From an uncultured Oxalobacteraceae bacterium (GTDB taxonomy: Bacteria; Pseudomonadota; Gammaproteobacteria; Burkholderiales; Burkholderiaceae_D), in the NCBI GenBank assembly GCA_903862415.1, contig CAIOYD010000052.1, positions 1 through 64,000 of the forward strand: a stretch of 64,000 nucleotides of DNA, in the 5' to 3' direction. Shown here in pieces: positions 44,038 to 53,213 of this stretch. The notes under the pieces are model-generated. The model saw nothing but the letters and a program-made list of their open reading frames with translations. It was not told the origin of the DNA and made no database searches. The first letter of the stretch is position 1. The number at the start of each line of letters is the position of its first letter. The position numbers and the translations under genes are program-made.

Positions 44038-46092
44038 TTACCAAATCCGACAACGTTCTTCAGCCACCATGGCCTGTCCCTTTTTGCAGTGAAATGCCTG
44101 CTCGAATTGCGGCATATTCACCACCATGCCGTTGATCCGGTATTTTGCCGGTGAATGCGGGTCAGTCAAGGCATGCAGACGTGCCGTTTCCGGACGCGTA
44201 CTTGAGCAGGCCCATTGTGCTGCGCCAACAAAGAAGCGCTGATCCGGCGTCAATCCATCGACACTGGCCAATTCCTTGCCTTGTGTTTCAGTCTTCCACG
44301 CAATCCAGGCCAAAATCAGTCCTCCCAAATCGGCGATATCTTCGCCCTGCGTCAATTCGCTCTTGATGTAGAGTTCATCGATCACCTTGTATTTACCGTA
44401 TTGAGTCACAATACACTGGGCACGGTTTTTAAACTTGGTCGCGTCTTTATCATTCCACCAGTCTTTCAGATTGCCTTTGGCATCAAACTGCCGTCCCTGA
44501 TCATCAAAGGCATGCGTTAACTCGTGGCCTATGGTTCCACCGGTATTGCCATAATTAGGCGCATCGTCGAGTTTGGCGTCATACAGTGGTGGTTGCAATA
44601 CCCCAGCCGGGAAGTTAATGTCGTTCATCATCGGATTGTAGTAGGCATTTACGGTCGGTGGGGTCATATCCCATTCACCGTGATCCACCGGTTTGCCTAT
44701 CTTTTCAAATTGGCGATTCACCTCGAACATCCTGGCACGCATGGTGTTGCCGTAAAAATCGTCTGGCTGAATATCGATCGCGCTGTAATCGCGCCAATGA
44801 TCAGGGTATCCGACTTTGTTGGCTATACCATGGAGTTTTTCAATCGCCCGCTGTTTGGTAGCATCGCTCATCCAGTCGAGATGATTAATTTCCTGCTGCA
44901 TCGCATCTTCTATCTGCGTCGTCATGCGCAAGGTATCGTCTTTGATTTTGGGTCCGAAAGTACGAGCCACAAATTCCTGTCCGAGGGCATCACCAAGCTG
45001 TTGATCGACTTGCGTGACGCAGCGTTGCCAGCGAGGTGTCAATTTCGGCGTACCTGCGAGCGTATTACCATAAAAAGCAAAATTGGCATCTACGAAGGCT
45101 TTGGATAACAAGGGCGACGAACCGCTGATGACGTGCCAGCGCAGATAGCTTTTCAGGTCATCGAGCGGTGCCCTGGCCAGCAGTCGGGACATTTTTTTGA
45201 AAAAGGCAGGCTCGGTGACATTCACGATAGCGGGCTGCTCACGCCCCATGGCCTTCCAGTAAGCTGACCAGGCAAAATCGGGGGTCAGTTTCTGCACGGC
45301 GCTGGCATCCATGCGATGGAATACCTTGTAAGGATCGCGTTGTTCTACATTGGTCAGTGTGGCTTTGGCCAAGACCGTTTCGATTGCCATAATGCGTCTG
45401 GCCTGTGCATTCGCCTTCGACGCCGCGTCACCTCCAAGCTGCAGTGTGCTGGCGATGTGTTGCAGATACTGACGACGTAATTCCAGCGATTTTTTATCCT
45501 TCTTGAGGTAATAATCGCGTTCCGGAAGTCCCAATCCTCCCGCCGAAACGACCGCAATAATCTGCGCTGAATCTGAAAAATCCTGACTCGAACCGGCATC
45601 AAAATAAAAAGCACCGCTGGCCTTTAACGACAGGCTTCCCAGCAGCGCTGGCAACGCACTGCGCGATTGCAGGGTATTGATTTCGTTCAGAAAAGGTTGG
45701 ATCGATTGCATGCCCTTTTTTTCAATGGCAGCTTCATTCATGCAAGCAGCAAAATAGTCGCCAATTTTTTGCTGACTGGCGTTACGAGTGTCCGTTGTTT
45801 TGGCCAGCACATCTAAAATCCCCCAAAGAAAGCGCTGATTATCCTGAAACAATTTTCCATACACACTCCAGGAAGATTGATCTTCCGGAATGGGATTATT
45901 TTTAATCCAACCGCCACAGGAGTATTGATACAGATCTTCGCACGGATTGGCGCTGGTATCGAGTGACGTGACATCCAGGCTGGGCGCATAGGGAAATTCA
46001 TACAGCGGCGCGTCATTGCCGGGAGCCGCGAAACTGGCACCCGTCATACCGATAATGAGCGCGGCAGCAGCTAATGTTGTGTTACTTCTCAT
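44038..46092 (-). CDS. M13 family metallopeptidase (neprilysin/PepO-like)
   Basis: 684 residues from ATG 46092 (MRSNTTLAAAALIIGMTGAS, signal peptide). M13 N-domain starts LDTSANPCEDLYQYSCGGWI. The zinc site is GHELTHAFDDQG with His 523, Glu 524 and His 527, preceded by NAYYNPMMNDINFPAGVLQP and followed by GEDIADLGG carrying the third ligand Glu. It is an endopeptidase on short peptides in the periplasm or outside. The terminal CxxW-like ending (RCRIW) matches the family. Complete; stands alone. Confidence 0.94.
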   Translation of the reverse strand: MRSNTTLAAAALIIGMTGASFAAPGNDAPLYEFPYAPSLDVTSLDTSANPCEDLYQYSCGGWIKNNPIPEDQSSWSVYGKLFQDNQRFLWGILDVLAKTTDTRNASQQKIGDYFAACMNEAAIEKKGMQSIQPFLNEINTLQSRSALPALLGSLSLKASGAFYFDAGSSQDFSDSAQIIAVVSAGGLGLPERDYYLKKDKKSLELRRQYLQHIASTLQLGGDAASKANAQARRIMAIETVLAKATLTNVEQRDPYKVFHRMDASAVQKLTPDFAWSAYWKAMGREQPAIVNVTEPAFFKKMSRLLARAPLDDLKSYLRWHVISGSSPLLSKAFVDANFAFYGNTLAGTPKLTPRWQRCVTQVDQQLGDALGQEFVARTFGPKIKDDTLRMTTQIEDAMQQEINHLDWMSDATKQRAIEKLHGIANKVGYPDHWRDYSAIDIQPDDFYGNTMRARMFEVNRQFEKIGKPVDHGEWDMTPPTVNAYYNPMMNDINFPAGVLQPPLYDAKLDDAPNYGNTGGTIGHELTHAFDDQGRQFDAKGNLKDWWNDKDATKFKNRAQCIVTQYGKYKVIDELYIKSELTQGEDIADLGGLILAWIAWKTETQGKELASVDGLTPDQRFFVGAAQWACSSTRPETARLHALTDPHSPAKYRINGMVVNMPQFEQAFHCKKGQAMVAEERCRIW

Positions 46093-46243
46093 TGATACAA
46101 TCTCCTTTGGGGGAAAACGAAGGGGCTTATGCAGATAATGCACAGTAAATTAAAAATTAATAAATAGCAATTTTTAATATTCCGTGTTTTTGCCTGCCAC
46201 AGTATGAACTCAACATTAAATAGATTGTCATATTGAGCATATA

Positions 46244-46272
46244 TTGTCTTGTACGCCTCTGGCGTATATAAT
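46244..46272 (+). promoter_or_regulatory. promoter and operator of the broken HigB-NadS pair
   Basis: -35 TTGTCT (46244-46249), 17-base spacer, -10 TATAAT (46267-46272). The spacer holds TACGCC-TCT-GGCGTA (46252-46266), a palindrome expected to be bound by the HTH antitoxin. The toxin ATG (46277) is only 5 bases after the -10, so the mRNA would be leaderless or nearly so. Confidence 0.8.
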
Positions 46273-46276
46273 CATC

Positions 46277-46466
46277 ATGGAATTTATTGAAACTCCAACA
46301 TTTACCCGCATGGTAACTACATTGCTTGCTGACGATGAATATCGGGAATTACAAAATGAATTAGTGGAAGATCCTTTACATGTTGGTCGTTTATCCAAAA
46401 TCAAAAAAAGACACGTTATCCGATAAAGAAATCGCCATTCTGCATGCATTTGTGAAGGAATTATGA
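46277..46466 (+). pseudogene. RelE/HigB-type toxin gene with internal deletion and frameshift
   Basis: The N-terminal part MEFIETPTFTRMVTTLLADD, EYRELQNELVEDPLH matches HigB/RelE-type toxins. It then changes frame at about 46375-46383. In the new frame LVVYPKSKKDTLSDKEIAIL and HAFVKEL, the family C-terminus, runs to TGA 46464-46466. About 40 residues (the GDVI...GGLRKxRW...RGG.RVIYY core with the catalytic residues) are missing, so the toxin is dead. In the original frame the product would be 49 residues. Its TGA overlaps the antitoxin ATG, the normal arrangement. Confidence 0.85.
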
Positions 46467-46762
46467 GTATGGAAAACACCCTTTTTGAAGACCTTGTCCA
46501 GAGTTTGAAAGAAGCAAAAGCGATTTCAAAAGGTAAGGCCAAGGCATCCCGGCAATTTATTCACGCGCCAACAGATGTCAAAGCCATACGCGAACATATA
46601 GGTTTATCGCAGAGCGAGTTTGCAAAATTAATGCGCGTGAGTATTAAGACTCTGCAAAACTGGGAACAACATCGCCGCAATCCAACCGGTCCTGCTGCCG
46701 CCTTGCTGAAAATCGTCTCTGCCGATCCTGAGGTAACTCTCCGACTTTTACATGCCTGTTGA
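46463..46762 (+). CDS. NadS/HigA-type HTH antitoxin, intact
   Basis: 99 residues. An N-terminal acidic helix (LFEDLVQSLKEAKAI) and an XRE HTH (about 40-95): IREHIGLSQSEFAKLMRVSI, KTLQNWEQHRRNPTGPAAAL. It matches NadS-type antitoxins. AAGGAA lies just before the ATG, which overlaps the toxin remnant's stop. With no working toxin it could persist as an orphan repressor binding the palindrome at 46252-46266. Confidence 0.87.
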   Translation: MSMENTLFEDLVQSLKEAKAISKGKAKASRQFIHAPTDVKAIREHIGLSQSEFAKLMRVSIKTLQNWEQHRRNPTGPAAALLKIVSADPEVTLRLLHAC

Positions 46763-46789
46763 AATGGCATGCCAAGACCAAGCCAAGCT

Positions 46790-48058
46790 TCAAACCACAT
46801 CCAAGCCAATATTGTTACTGAATTCAAACGCCTGCAATTGCATATTTCTGAGGTCTTCGATTTGCAGGCCCAGGTTGTGTATGCTCGCTGTTGGCATGGC
46901 ATCTTCATTTGAGAGACATTCAAGATCGATGACCAGCTGCAGCATATCGCCATAAACGCCGGTGCGGTTAATCAAGGCTTTCTTGATTTCATCGGAGACG
47001 GAAATTTGCGCCAGCAGTTGCACCATAGGAGTATCGAAGAGCACATTAATCAACGACATTATCCCGACCGTAAACGCGGTATCCGACGCCAGCTGACTAG
47101 GTGACATGATTTTTTTCGCCATCAGCTCCATCAAGCGCCCACGCGACGTCGCCATGCTTAATAAGGGCGACATAAAACTGTCGGACTGCTCGGCACCGGC
47201 ATACATTAAAATTTCCAGCCAGCGCTGCAGCTGACGCCGACCCAGCACGTTGATGGCTTGTTTGATAGTGGCAATACGCTGAGTCGTCATGAAAGCGGCG
47301 GTATTGACCAGACGGATTAAATTCAACGCCAGACCGGCATCTTGTTTGATGGCACGCTCAATCTGATTAATGTCGGCATCGGCGATCAACATGTTCAAGA
47401 TATTGACCACGTTCATTTGCGCCGTGTGGAGTTTTTTCCCGGTTAACACTTTCGGTTTGGAAAAAAAATAACCCTGAAAATAATCAAAGCCCAGATCGTG
47501 GCAAAACGCAAAATCTTCCAGCGTTTCGACCTTTTCAATCAGCATTTTTTTATTAAAGCTTTTTAGTGCGTGAAAAAGCGTGCTCAATTGTTCGCGCCTG
47601 AGTTCCATAATGTCGATTTTGATCATATCGACCAGCGGAAGCAATCTGCGTAGCTCTACGGTATCCTCGATCACATCATCGATCACAAACCGATATCCGG
47701 CCGATTTGAGCTGATGGATGCGTGCAATTAATTCATCGGTAATTTTGACGGTCTCGAGAATTTCCAAAAAGACTTTGTCATAGGGTAAAAACTGGATGAA
47801 ATCACTCATCAGCACCATGGCATCGACATTAATAAAGCCTGGCAGGTTACCGATCACATTCACCAACCCCAGCTTGGAGGTATGGGCAATCACCGTGGCA
47901 GTAGCGCCAATATCATTGGTCACATTGGCCGTACCGGTAGATTCGCGTCGAAAGAGCAATTCATAGGCAAACAATTTTTGCCGTCGGTCCAGAATAGGCT
48001 GGCGGGCGATAAAAAAGTCCATCGCCTCATTATTATCATCAACTGGTTTTGTGCTCAT
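46790..48058 (-). CDS. EAL-HDOD signalling protein, EAL probably inactive
   Basis: 422 residues. The N-terminal EAL-like domain (about 14-205) has FFIARQPILDRRQKLFAYEL but ELLFR in place of EAL/EVLLR, KIDIMELR in place of the catalytic KID block, and lacks the usual DDFG loop (DDVIEDT). The C-terminal HDOD domain is about 210-410 (DAGLALNLIRLVNTAAFMTT, INVLGRRQLQRWLEILMYAG). This YuxH-like class is a scaffold in c-di-GMP and motility signalling and not a phosphodiesterase. It is located between flagellar blocks. Hydrolysis loss is inferred from motifs. Confidence 0.88.
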   Translation of the reverse strand: MSTKPVDDNNEAMDFFIARQPILDRRQKLFAYELLFRRESTGTANVTNDIGATATVIAHTSKLGLVNVIGNLPGFINVDAMVLMSDFIQFLPYDKVFLEILETVKITDELIARIHQLKSAGYRFVIDDVIEDTVELRRLLPLVDMIKIDIMELRREQLSTLFHALKSFNKKMLIEKVETLEDFAFCHDLGFDYFQGYFFSKPKVLTGKKLHTAQMNVVNILNMLIADADINQIERAIKQDAGLALNLIRLVNTAAFMTTQRIATIKQAINVLGRRQLQRWLEILMYAGAEQSDSFMSPLLSMATSRGRLMELMAKKIMSPSQLASDTAFTVGIMSLINVLFDTPMVQLLAQISVSDEIKKALINRTGVYGDMLQLVIDLECLSNEDAMPTASIHNLGLQIEDLRNMQLQAFEFSNNIGLDVV

Positions 48059-48107
48059 ATCATCTTCAAAAATTTGCAGAGAAAACGGAAGCTGTTGATG
48101 GTGTGTC

Positions 48108-48509
48108 TTAATGTGGCAACAGTGGAACCATCATCATCCCCAGGCCGACAATACCAACCAGCCAGACACCGGTACGCACCCAGGGAATGCCGGCATAATA
48201 CACGGGAACATAAGCTACCCGGGCCCAGAAAAACCAGGTAGCGCCCTGCACCACCAACGGATCGCTGATGCCGGCACTGTGTGCCACCAAAGCAAGAACC
48301 GCAAACAGCAGGAAATTTTCCAAGGTGTTGCGCGCAGTACGTTCAGCACGCCCTGCCAGCGGGTCCATGGCGGGTAGATTATCACGATTTCCAGCAGCCA
48401 GCTGCAGACCCGGCCATGTCCAGCCTTTCACCCTGATCAGGCTGCTGCCCATCACGGTGAGCCAGGTCAAAACGGCCATATACACGACGAGTGTCAAGGT
48501 TGGTGTCAT
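48108..48509 (-). CDS. MAPEG family membrane protein
   Basis: 133 residues, four membrane helices. It has RAERTARNTLENFLLFAVLA, which carries the ERxxxNxxE-like MAPEG motif, and WARVAYVPVYYAGIPWVRTG. ATG 48509 has GGAG six bases upstream, and the adjacent ATG 48512 is nearly equivalent. MAPEG proteins include glutathione transferases; the bacterial members are largely uncharacterised. It lies 50 bases downstream of the HDOD gene start on the same strand, reading towards its upstream region, and is probably separate. Confidence 0.88.
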   Translation of the reverse strand: MTPTLTLVVYMAVLTWLTVMGSSLIRVKGWTWPGLQLAAGNRDNLPAMDPLAGRAERTARNTLENFLLFAVLALVAHSAGISDPLVVQGATWFFWARVAYVPVYYAGIPWVRTGVWLVGIVGLGMMMVPLLPH

Positions 48510-48872
48510 CATAAGCTCCGAAAAAGTAAACACAAGGGGCATGGAACATTGTAGTGCCCGTGAGAGTTGAATACAAAGTCTACCTCACGGGATGGACAAT
48601 TGATTGCCGGGTGGATTGATTAATTTTGGTAAATCAAGCTGCTCTCCATGCCCGGACAGACAGAATCGTAATTGCATTTAATCAATTCTCAGTTATTTTT
48701 AAATAAATAGCAACATTACGACTATCAAGGCCCACGGAGCAAAAATCAAACTATGGGAGATGGGTTCAGTTTTCTGGGTTGCTAGGCATCACCCTGCCTG
48801 ACTCAACCTGTGTGCTGATAACAGGCAGGCAAGTGTACGCGACGATAAAACCCTTGTCGTTTTGTATCAACC
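48510..48872. other. 363-base intergenic region, AT-rich
   Basis: No intact gene is visible. A stem CCTGCCTG/CAGGCAGG (48793-48800 and 48822-48829) lies just upstream of the truncated antitoxin remnant. No trace of a toxin gene was recognised before it, and the frame of the remnant is closed by a stop at 48846-48848. Confidence 0.5.
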
Positions 48873-49013
48873 ATGGAAGAAAAAATGCATACCAGCCGCG
48901 CAGCACTAAACCGTTTGCTGGATGAAAAAGATACCAGTCTGACCTTGACAACACTTTCCAGTGCGGCGACGGCTTTGGGTAAAAAACTCAGGTTTGAGCT
49001 GGTGCCTGGTTGA
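48873..49013 (+). pseudogene. C-terminal fragment of an XRE-type antitoxin
   Basis: 46 codons from ATG 48873: MEEKMHTSRAALNRLLDEKD, then SLTLTTLSSAATALGKKLRF and ELVPG. This is the second half of the HTH domain of HigA/XRE antitoxins (the usual AxxMHTSRAxLDRLLD...LxxAAxAxGrxLRxEL). The preceding HTH helices and any toxin are absent; upstream the frame carries a stop 25 bases away. It sits directly against the 3' end of flgL, 15 bases away, in convergent orientation. Confidence 0.75.
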
Positions 49014-49028
49014 ACCAGCATTCCAGCT

Positions 49029-50246
49029 TCACCGCAACATACTGATGAGCGACAGCTGCGAAGTGGAAGCAAACGCTTTTTGCGCCGCCTGATAGGTAAA
49101 TTGCTCCAGCGACAGCTGACTGATCGCCTTGGCATAATTCACATCCTGCAAATTGGACATGGTGGACTGATAGGTCAGGCCCACGGTATTACCGACACTA
49201 TTAAGTGAAGTGACTTGCTGCATTGAATTACCGTACTGGGCACGCACAGTGAGTACGTTATTGAGTGACGCCGAAATACTGCTGTTGCCCTGACTCAGTG
49301 CCGCAGCCAGATTTTTTTGCCCGGCCGGAGTCAGCGTTGACTGATTGAGTGCATTGGCGATATTGGTAATCGCCTGAAAAATATTCTGATTACCCGGCTG
49401 CACGGCAAACTGATCACCCGTCACCGGCACACCGGTCGCACCGGCACCGTTGGTGACACTGATCTGTATTCCATCGAAAGTAATCGGCGTTCCAGTCGTG
49501 TAGGCATTCGCCGATGAAACCACCGTACCAAGACTGGTATCGGTTACATCATAGGTGGTTGGCGATGTAAATTTAATCGAATAATTATCGCCCGTAAGTA
49601 AAGCCGAATTGGCGACAGTACCGGCAGAAATAGTCGCCGTCGAGACATTACCGCCATCGGGAATACCAAAAAAAGCATTCGGTGAAGCGGCAATATTGCC
49701 AAAAATCGAACTGCCCACCGTGGTGGTGGCCGTTTGCTGGGAAGCATCCACCTGCACCATTTGCGATACCTGATTGCCGGTATAGACCGCACCGCTGGGT
49801 GCCGTAGCGTAAGCTGGAACATTGCTGGTGCTGCCGGAAAACAGATAATTACCATTACTGTCGGTCGAATTAGCCAGGTTAAGCAACTGGTTCATACTGC
49901 TTTGAAACTGCTGCGCAACTGAAGCACGATCCGAAGGCGACAGCGAGCCATTGCCACCCTGAACCACGAGTGACTCCATATTTTGTAAAATCGAGGTCAC
50001 ACCCGACAAGATGCCATCCGACGTATTGAGCGAATTCGAGACATTCTGACGGTTGACGCCATATTGCGTGTTGATCGAATCAGACTGCGCAATCACCAGC
50101 ACCTGCGAAGCTGCGGCCGGATTATCGGCGGGCGAAGTCAGTGCCTTGCCGGTATCAATCTGATTTAAGGACGTGGCAATATTTGACTGCATGTCATTAA
50201 AATTGAGTACCGCCGTCTGATAGATGCTGGTTGTACTGATACGCAT
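49029..50246 (-). CDS. flgL: hook-filament junction protein FlgL
   Basis: 405 residues. N-terminal flagellin-like helix (MRISTTSIYQTAVLNFNDMQ, ATSLNQIDTGKALTSPADNP) and C-terminal helix (QDVNYAKAISQLSLEQFTYQ). The middle is a Thr/Gly/Asn-rich variable domain, and the protein is longer than the enteric form (about 317). It is the second junction protein between hook and filament. It lies 26 bases after flgK on the minus strand. Confidence 0.94.
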   Translation of the reverse strand: MRISTTSIYQTAVLNFNDMQSNIATSLNQIDTGKALTSPADNPAAASQVLVIAQSDSINTQYGVNRQNVSNSLNTSDGILSGVTSILQNMESLVVQGGNGSLSPSDRASVAQQFQSSMNQLLNLANSTDSNGNYLFSGSTSNVPAYATAPSGAVYTGNQVSQMVQVDASQQTATTTVGSSIFGNIAASPNAFFGIPDGGNVSTATISAGTVANSALLTGDNYSIKFTSPTTYDVTDTSLGTVVSSANAYTTGTPITFDGIQISVTNGAGATGVPVTGDQFAVQPGNQNIFQAITNIANALNQSTLTPAGQKNLAAALSQGNSSISASLNNVLTVRAQYGNSMQQVTSLNSVGNTVGLTYQSTMSNLQDVNYAKAISQLSLEQFTYQAAQKAFASTSQLSLISMLR

Positions 50247-50272
50247 GAGGTCACCTGTATTTCATAAAAAAA

Positions 50273-52225
50273 TTACAAATTCAAGATAGTGGAAAAATTT
50301 TGATTGGCAATCTGAATCACTTTGCCACAGGCCTGATAGACCTGCTGATATTGCAACAGGCTCACCGTTTCCTGATCCATATTCACCCCGGAAACCGATT
50401 GCTGCTGTGCCTGGGCCGAGGTCAGCAAATTGGTTTCGGTAGTGCTGGTGGTATTGAGCTGACTGGTGGTGTTACCAACCACATCCACCATTTGCGCATA
50501 CGCACCCTGATAGGTGCTGTTGCCGCCAACGGTGTTTTGGGTTTGCAGCGCATTCATCAATAACACATTGCGATTGTCGCCCTTGGCATTGGTGTTGGCA
50601 CCTACCGTAAAGGTATCGGTGTCGGCAGGTTTTCCTGATATGCCGAAAGTCATGTTATTGAATGAAATACTCATCCCGGAAGTGTAAGTGACCGGGGTAC
50701 CGGCCACATACGCAGCATAGGTAGTAGGCACGCCATTATTAGTTACTACTACGGTCGAACCGACCGGAAAACCGCTTAAGGAATTGGTCGCTGCGGTATA
50801 CGTCAGCGTCGCTGCCGTCGTTGCCGGTGCAGCAACGGCCGGAACAAAACCAGTCGTCACCGAACCTGGCGTCATATTACCGGTGCCGGTATTGGTAGTG
50901 GGGATACTGGTAGCAATCGGCGCGGCACAGGCAATCTGGGTCGGATCGGTCGTGGCCATGGTTAACCCAGCCGCACCGCCAAACACCGGACGGACTAAAA
51001 ACGTATCCCCTTTGACCATCGAACCGGCCGTAATGCTGTAGGCCACTCCATCCACCGTCACCGGCAGTGTGGTACTCGATGAGGACACCGTATTGGTGGT
51101 ATTGTTGGTGATGGTGTAATTGGTGCCATCAAAACCCAGAGTGTAATCGCTGGCTGTCAGTGCCGTCGGATTGGTAATCGCCGCAGCAACAGTAGCCGTA
51201 CCGGTATTATTGGAATTCACGTTAATCACCGGCGCAGCAATATTAAACAGCGCCGTTCCCATGTTGCCGTTAATGGTTTGCCCAAGCGCATTCTGTGCAT
51301 TCAAGGTTGAACCAAGCACGGTAGCCACCTGACCGATGGCATTCTGAATCGGATCGAGCGAATTGGTGCGAAAGGCAAATAAACCACCCAACGTGCCACC
51401 TGGCAGACTGTTTTCACTGATCGGCACGGCCAGTCCATTAATGCTGTAGGACACATCCAGATTATTTGAATTCGATGCCGAAGGCGCCGTCACCAGTGGA
51501 TTGGCATTCACGCCCATCACCAGCGGCTGTCCATTCCCGATAAACACATTATATTGATTACCCTGCGTGACCACGGTTACCTGGGTTTCCTTGCTCAGAT
51601 TGGCCACGAGCGTATCGCGCTGATCGAGCAAGGTATTCGGCGGCTGTCCGCCACCCTGCCCGTAAGCTGCCTGTATCGCGGCATTCACTGACGCCAGCTG
51701 TTGTGCATCGGTATTGATGGCATTAACTTCTGTCGTAATTTGCGAATTGACGCCGGAACGCGATTGATTGAGCTGGTTTTGCAATGACTGAAATTGTGAA
51801 GTCAGCGTTTGTGCACTCGAAAGCGACGATTGCAGCGAAGCCGTGCCGGATGGGTTGGAAGATAAATTCTGCAGCGAAGAAAAAAACGACTGCAGCACCG
51901 GCGACAATCCGGCAGTCGGATTGGCGATGGTGTTGTCGATCGGCGTGATCTGGCTCGAGTAGGTGGACAACTGGCTGACGTTCGACTGGGTATTATTGAT
52001 TTGCTGGGCAATCAGGGCATTGTAATTGCGCACCACGGTGCTGACCTGGGTACCCTGACCAACAAAGCCAAAACTGTAGCCCTGTTCTGGCAGGGTACTT
52101 TGCTGCGCCACTTCCATGCTGTAGCCAGCCGTACTGGCATTGGTAATATTATTACCGGTGGTAGCAATGCCCACTGATGCGGCCTGCAACCCGGTACGAC
52201 CAATTTGAAAGATATCGACGCTCAT
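50273..52225 (-). CDS. flgK: hook-filament junction protein FlgK
   Basis: 650 residues from ATG 52225 (MSVDIFQIGRTGLQAASVGI). Conserved N-domain with GNNITNASTAGYSMEVAQQS and C-domain with SVSGVNMDQETVSLLQYQQV. The central part is Ser/Thr-rich and about 100 residues longer than in enterics. A sigma-28 promoter (52269-52295) lies 44 bases upstream, fitting late expression. It is followed by flgL. Confidence 0.95.
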   Translation of the reverse strand: MSVDIFQIGRTGLQAASVGIATTGNNITNASTAGYSMEVAQQSTLPEQGYSFGFVGQGTQVSTVVRNYNALIAQQINNTQSNVSQLSTYSSQITPIDNTIANPTAGLSPVLQSFFSSLQNLSSNPSGTASLQSSLSSAQTLTSQFQSLQNQLNQSRSGVNSQITTEVNAINTDAQQLASVNAAIQAAYGQGGGQPPNTLLDQRDTLVANLSKETQVTVVTQGNQYNVFIGNGQPLVMGVNANPLVTAPSASNSNNLDVSYSINGLAVPISENSLPGGTLGGLFAFRTNSLDPIQNAIGQVATVLGSTLNAQNALGQTINGNMGTALFNIAAPVINVNSNNTGTATVAAAITNPTALTASDYTLGFDGTNYTITNNTTNTVSSSSTTLPVTVDGVAYSITAGSMVKGDTFLVRPVFGGAAGLTMATTDPTQIACAAPIATSIPTTNTGTGNMTPGSVTTGFVPAVAAPATTAATLTYTAATNSLSGFPVGSTVVVTNNGVPTTYAAYVAGTPVTYTSGMSISFNNMTFGISGKPADTDTFTVGANTNAKGDNRNVLLMNALQTQNTVGGNSTYQGAYAQMVDVVGNTTSQLNTTSTTETNLLTSAQAQQQSVSGVNMDQETVSLLQYQQVYQACGKVIQIANQNFSTILNL

Positions 52226-52268
52226 ACTGTACCCACTGTAAAATTCCCGCACTACCCCACTTCATTAC

Positions 52269-52295
52269 ATATCGACGGCGTTTGAAAAAACTTGA
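52269..52295 (-). promoter_or_regulatory. sigma-28 (FliA) promoter of flgKL
   Basis: Minus strand: TCAA (52295-52292), exactly 15 bases, then GTCGATAT (52276-52269), against the consensus TAAA-N15-GCCGATAA. It is 44 bases upstream of the flgK ATG and precisely in the gap between flgJ and flgK, so flgKL can be switched on late, apart from flgB-J. Confidence 0.75.
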
Positions 52296-52311
52296 ATCCG
52301 CCTTGGGCAAA

Positions 52312-53211
52312 TTACGCCAATATGGACTTGGTGATCACTTTCATTATCTTATTGGCATACTCCGGATCGGTGGCATAGCCCGCCTTTTGCAAACCGTGAG
52401 CAAATCCATAAGCATCTTTGGCATTGGCAATCACGTTTTTATAGCGCGCATTGCCCTGCAATAATTGGGCATAATCCTTAAAGGCATCGCCATAATTATC
52501 ATAGGCACGGAATTTTTCCAGTTTTTTGGTGGCTACGCCATTCACGTATTCGGTGGTCATGGCCGTCACCACTTTGCCCTTCCAGCTGCTGCCGGCCTTG
52601 ATGCCAAAGATGTTATGACTGGGCTGACCATTGGCGGCGACGATTTCATGTTTGCCCCAGCCACTTTCGAGCGCCGCCTGGCCGAGCATGAATTTGGCCG
52701 GAATCCCGGTACTCTGACTGGTGCTCTCGGCCACATCAGCCAGTTTGCTTTGAAACGCCTTGGCCTGCGCCTGCGAACTGCTTAAACCCGGATTAGCGCT
52801 TTTAAGACTGCTGGCCTGCTGATTGATGCTGGTTGGATCTACCAGGCTGCTGGTGACCGGATGCTTGGAAGTGTACGACAGGGCCGAATTACCCAGCATC
52901 TGTTTTTCCAGCATGTCGGCCAGACCAATCCCGCGACTGGCAATTTTCTGACTCAGCTGCTGATCCATCATGGAGGTAAATGTTTTGGTCTGCTCGTTAT
53001 CAAACGGTCCGTTTTGCGGGGCAGCTTCACGCATACTTTTGAGCATCATGTTAACAAACAGAGCTTCAAACTGCTTGGCCGTGGCCTTGATCGATTCCGG
53101 GGTATTCTGTTTGGCGTTGCGACGCAACTCGTTCAGACTGTTGGCATCCATCGCCAGTTTGTCTGCACTGTCGGTAGCGGAAATGCCGGGAGTGATGGAG
53201 GAATTGGACAT
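52312..53211 (-). CDS. flgJ: flagellar rod assembly protein and muramidase FlgJ
   Basis: 299 residues. The N-terminal rod-binding domain (about 35-105: KATAKQFEALFVNMMLKSMR, PFDNEQTKTFTSMMDQQLSQ) caps the growing rod. The C-terminal glucosaminidase domain (about 155-299) has LGQAALESGWGKHEI with predicted catalytic Glu 182. The two-domain form digests peptidoglycan so the rod can cross the wall. It is 2 bases after flgI. Confidence 0.95.
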   Translation of the reverse strand: MSNSSITPGISATDSADKLAMDANSLNELRRNAKQNTPESIKATAKQFEALFVNMMLKSMREAAPQNGPFDNEQTKTFTSMMDQQLSQKIASRGIGLADMLEKQMLGNSALSYTSKHPVTSSLVDPTSINQQASSLKSANPGLSSSQAQAKAFQSKLADVAESTSQSTGIPAKFMLGQAALESGWGKHEIVAANGQPSHNIFGIKAGSSWKGKVVTAMTTEYVNGVATKKLEKFRAYDNYGDAFKDYAQLLQGNARYKNVIANAKDAYGFAHGLQKAGYATDPEYANKIMKVITKSILA

Positions 53212-53213
53212 AA

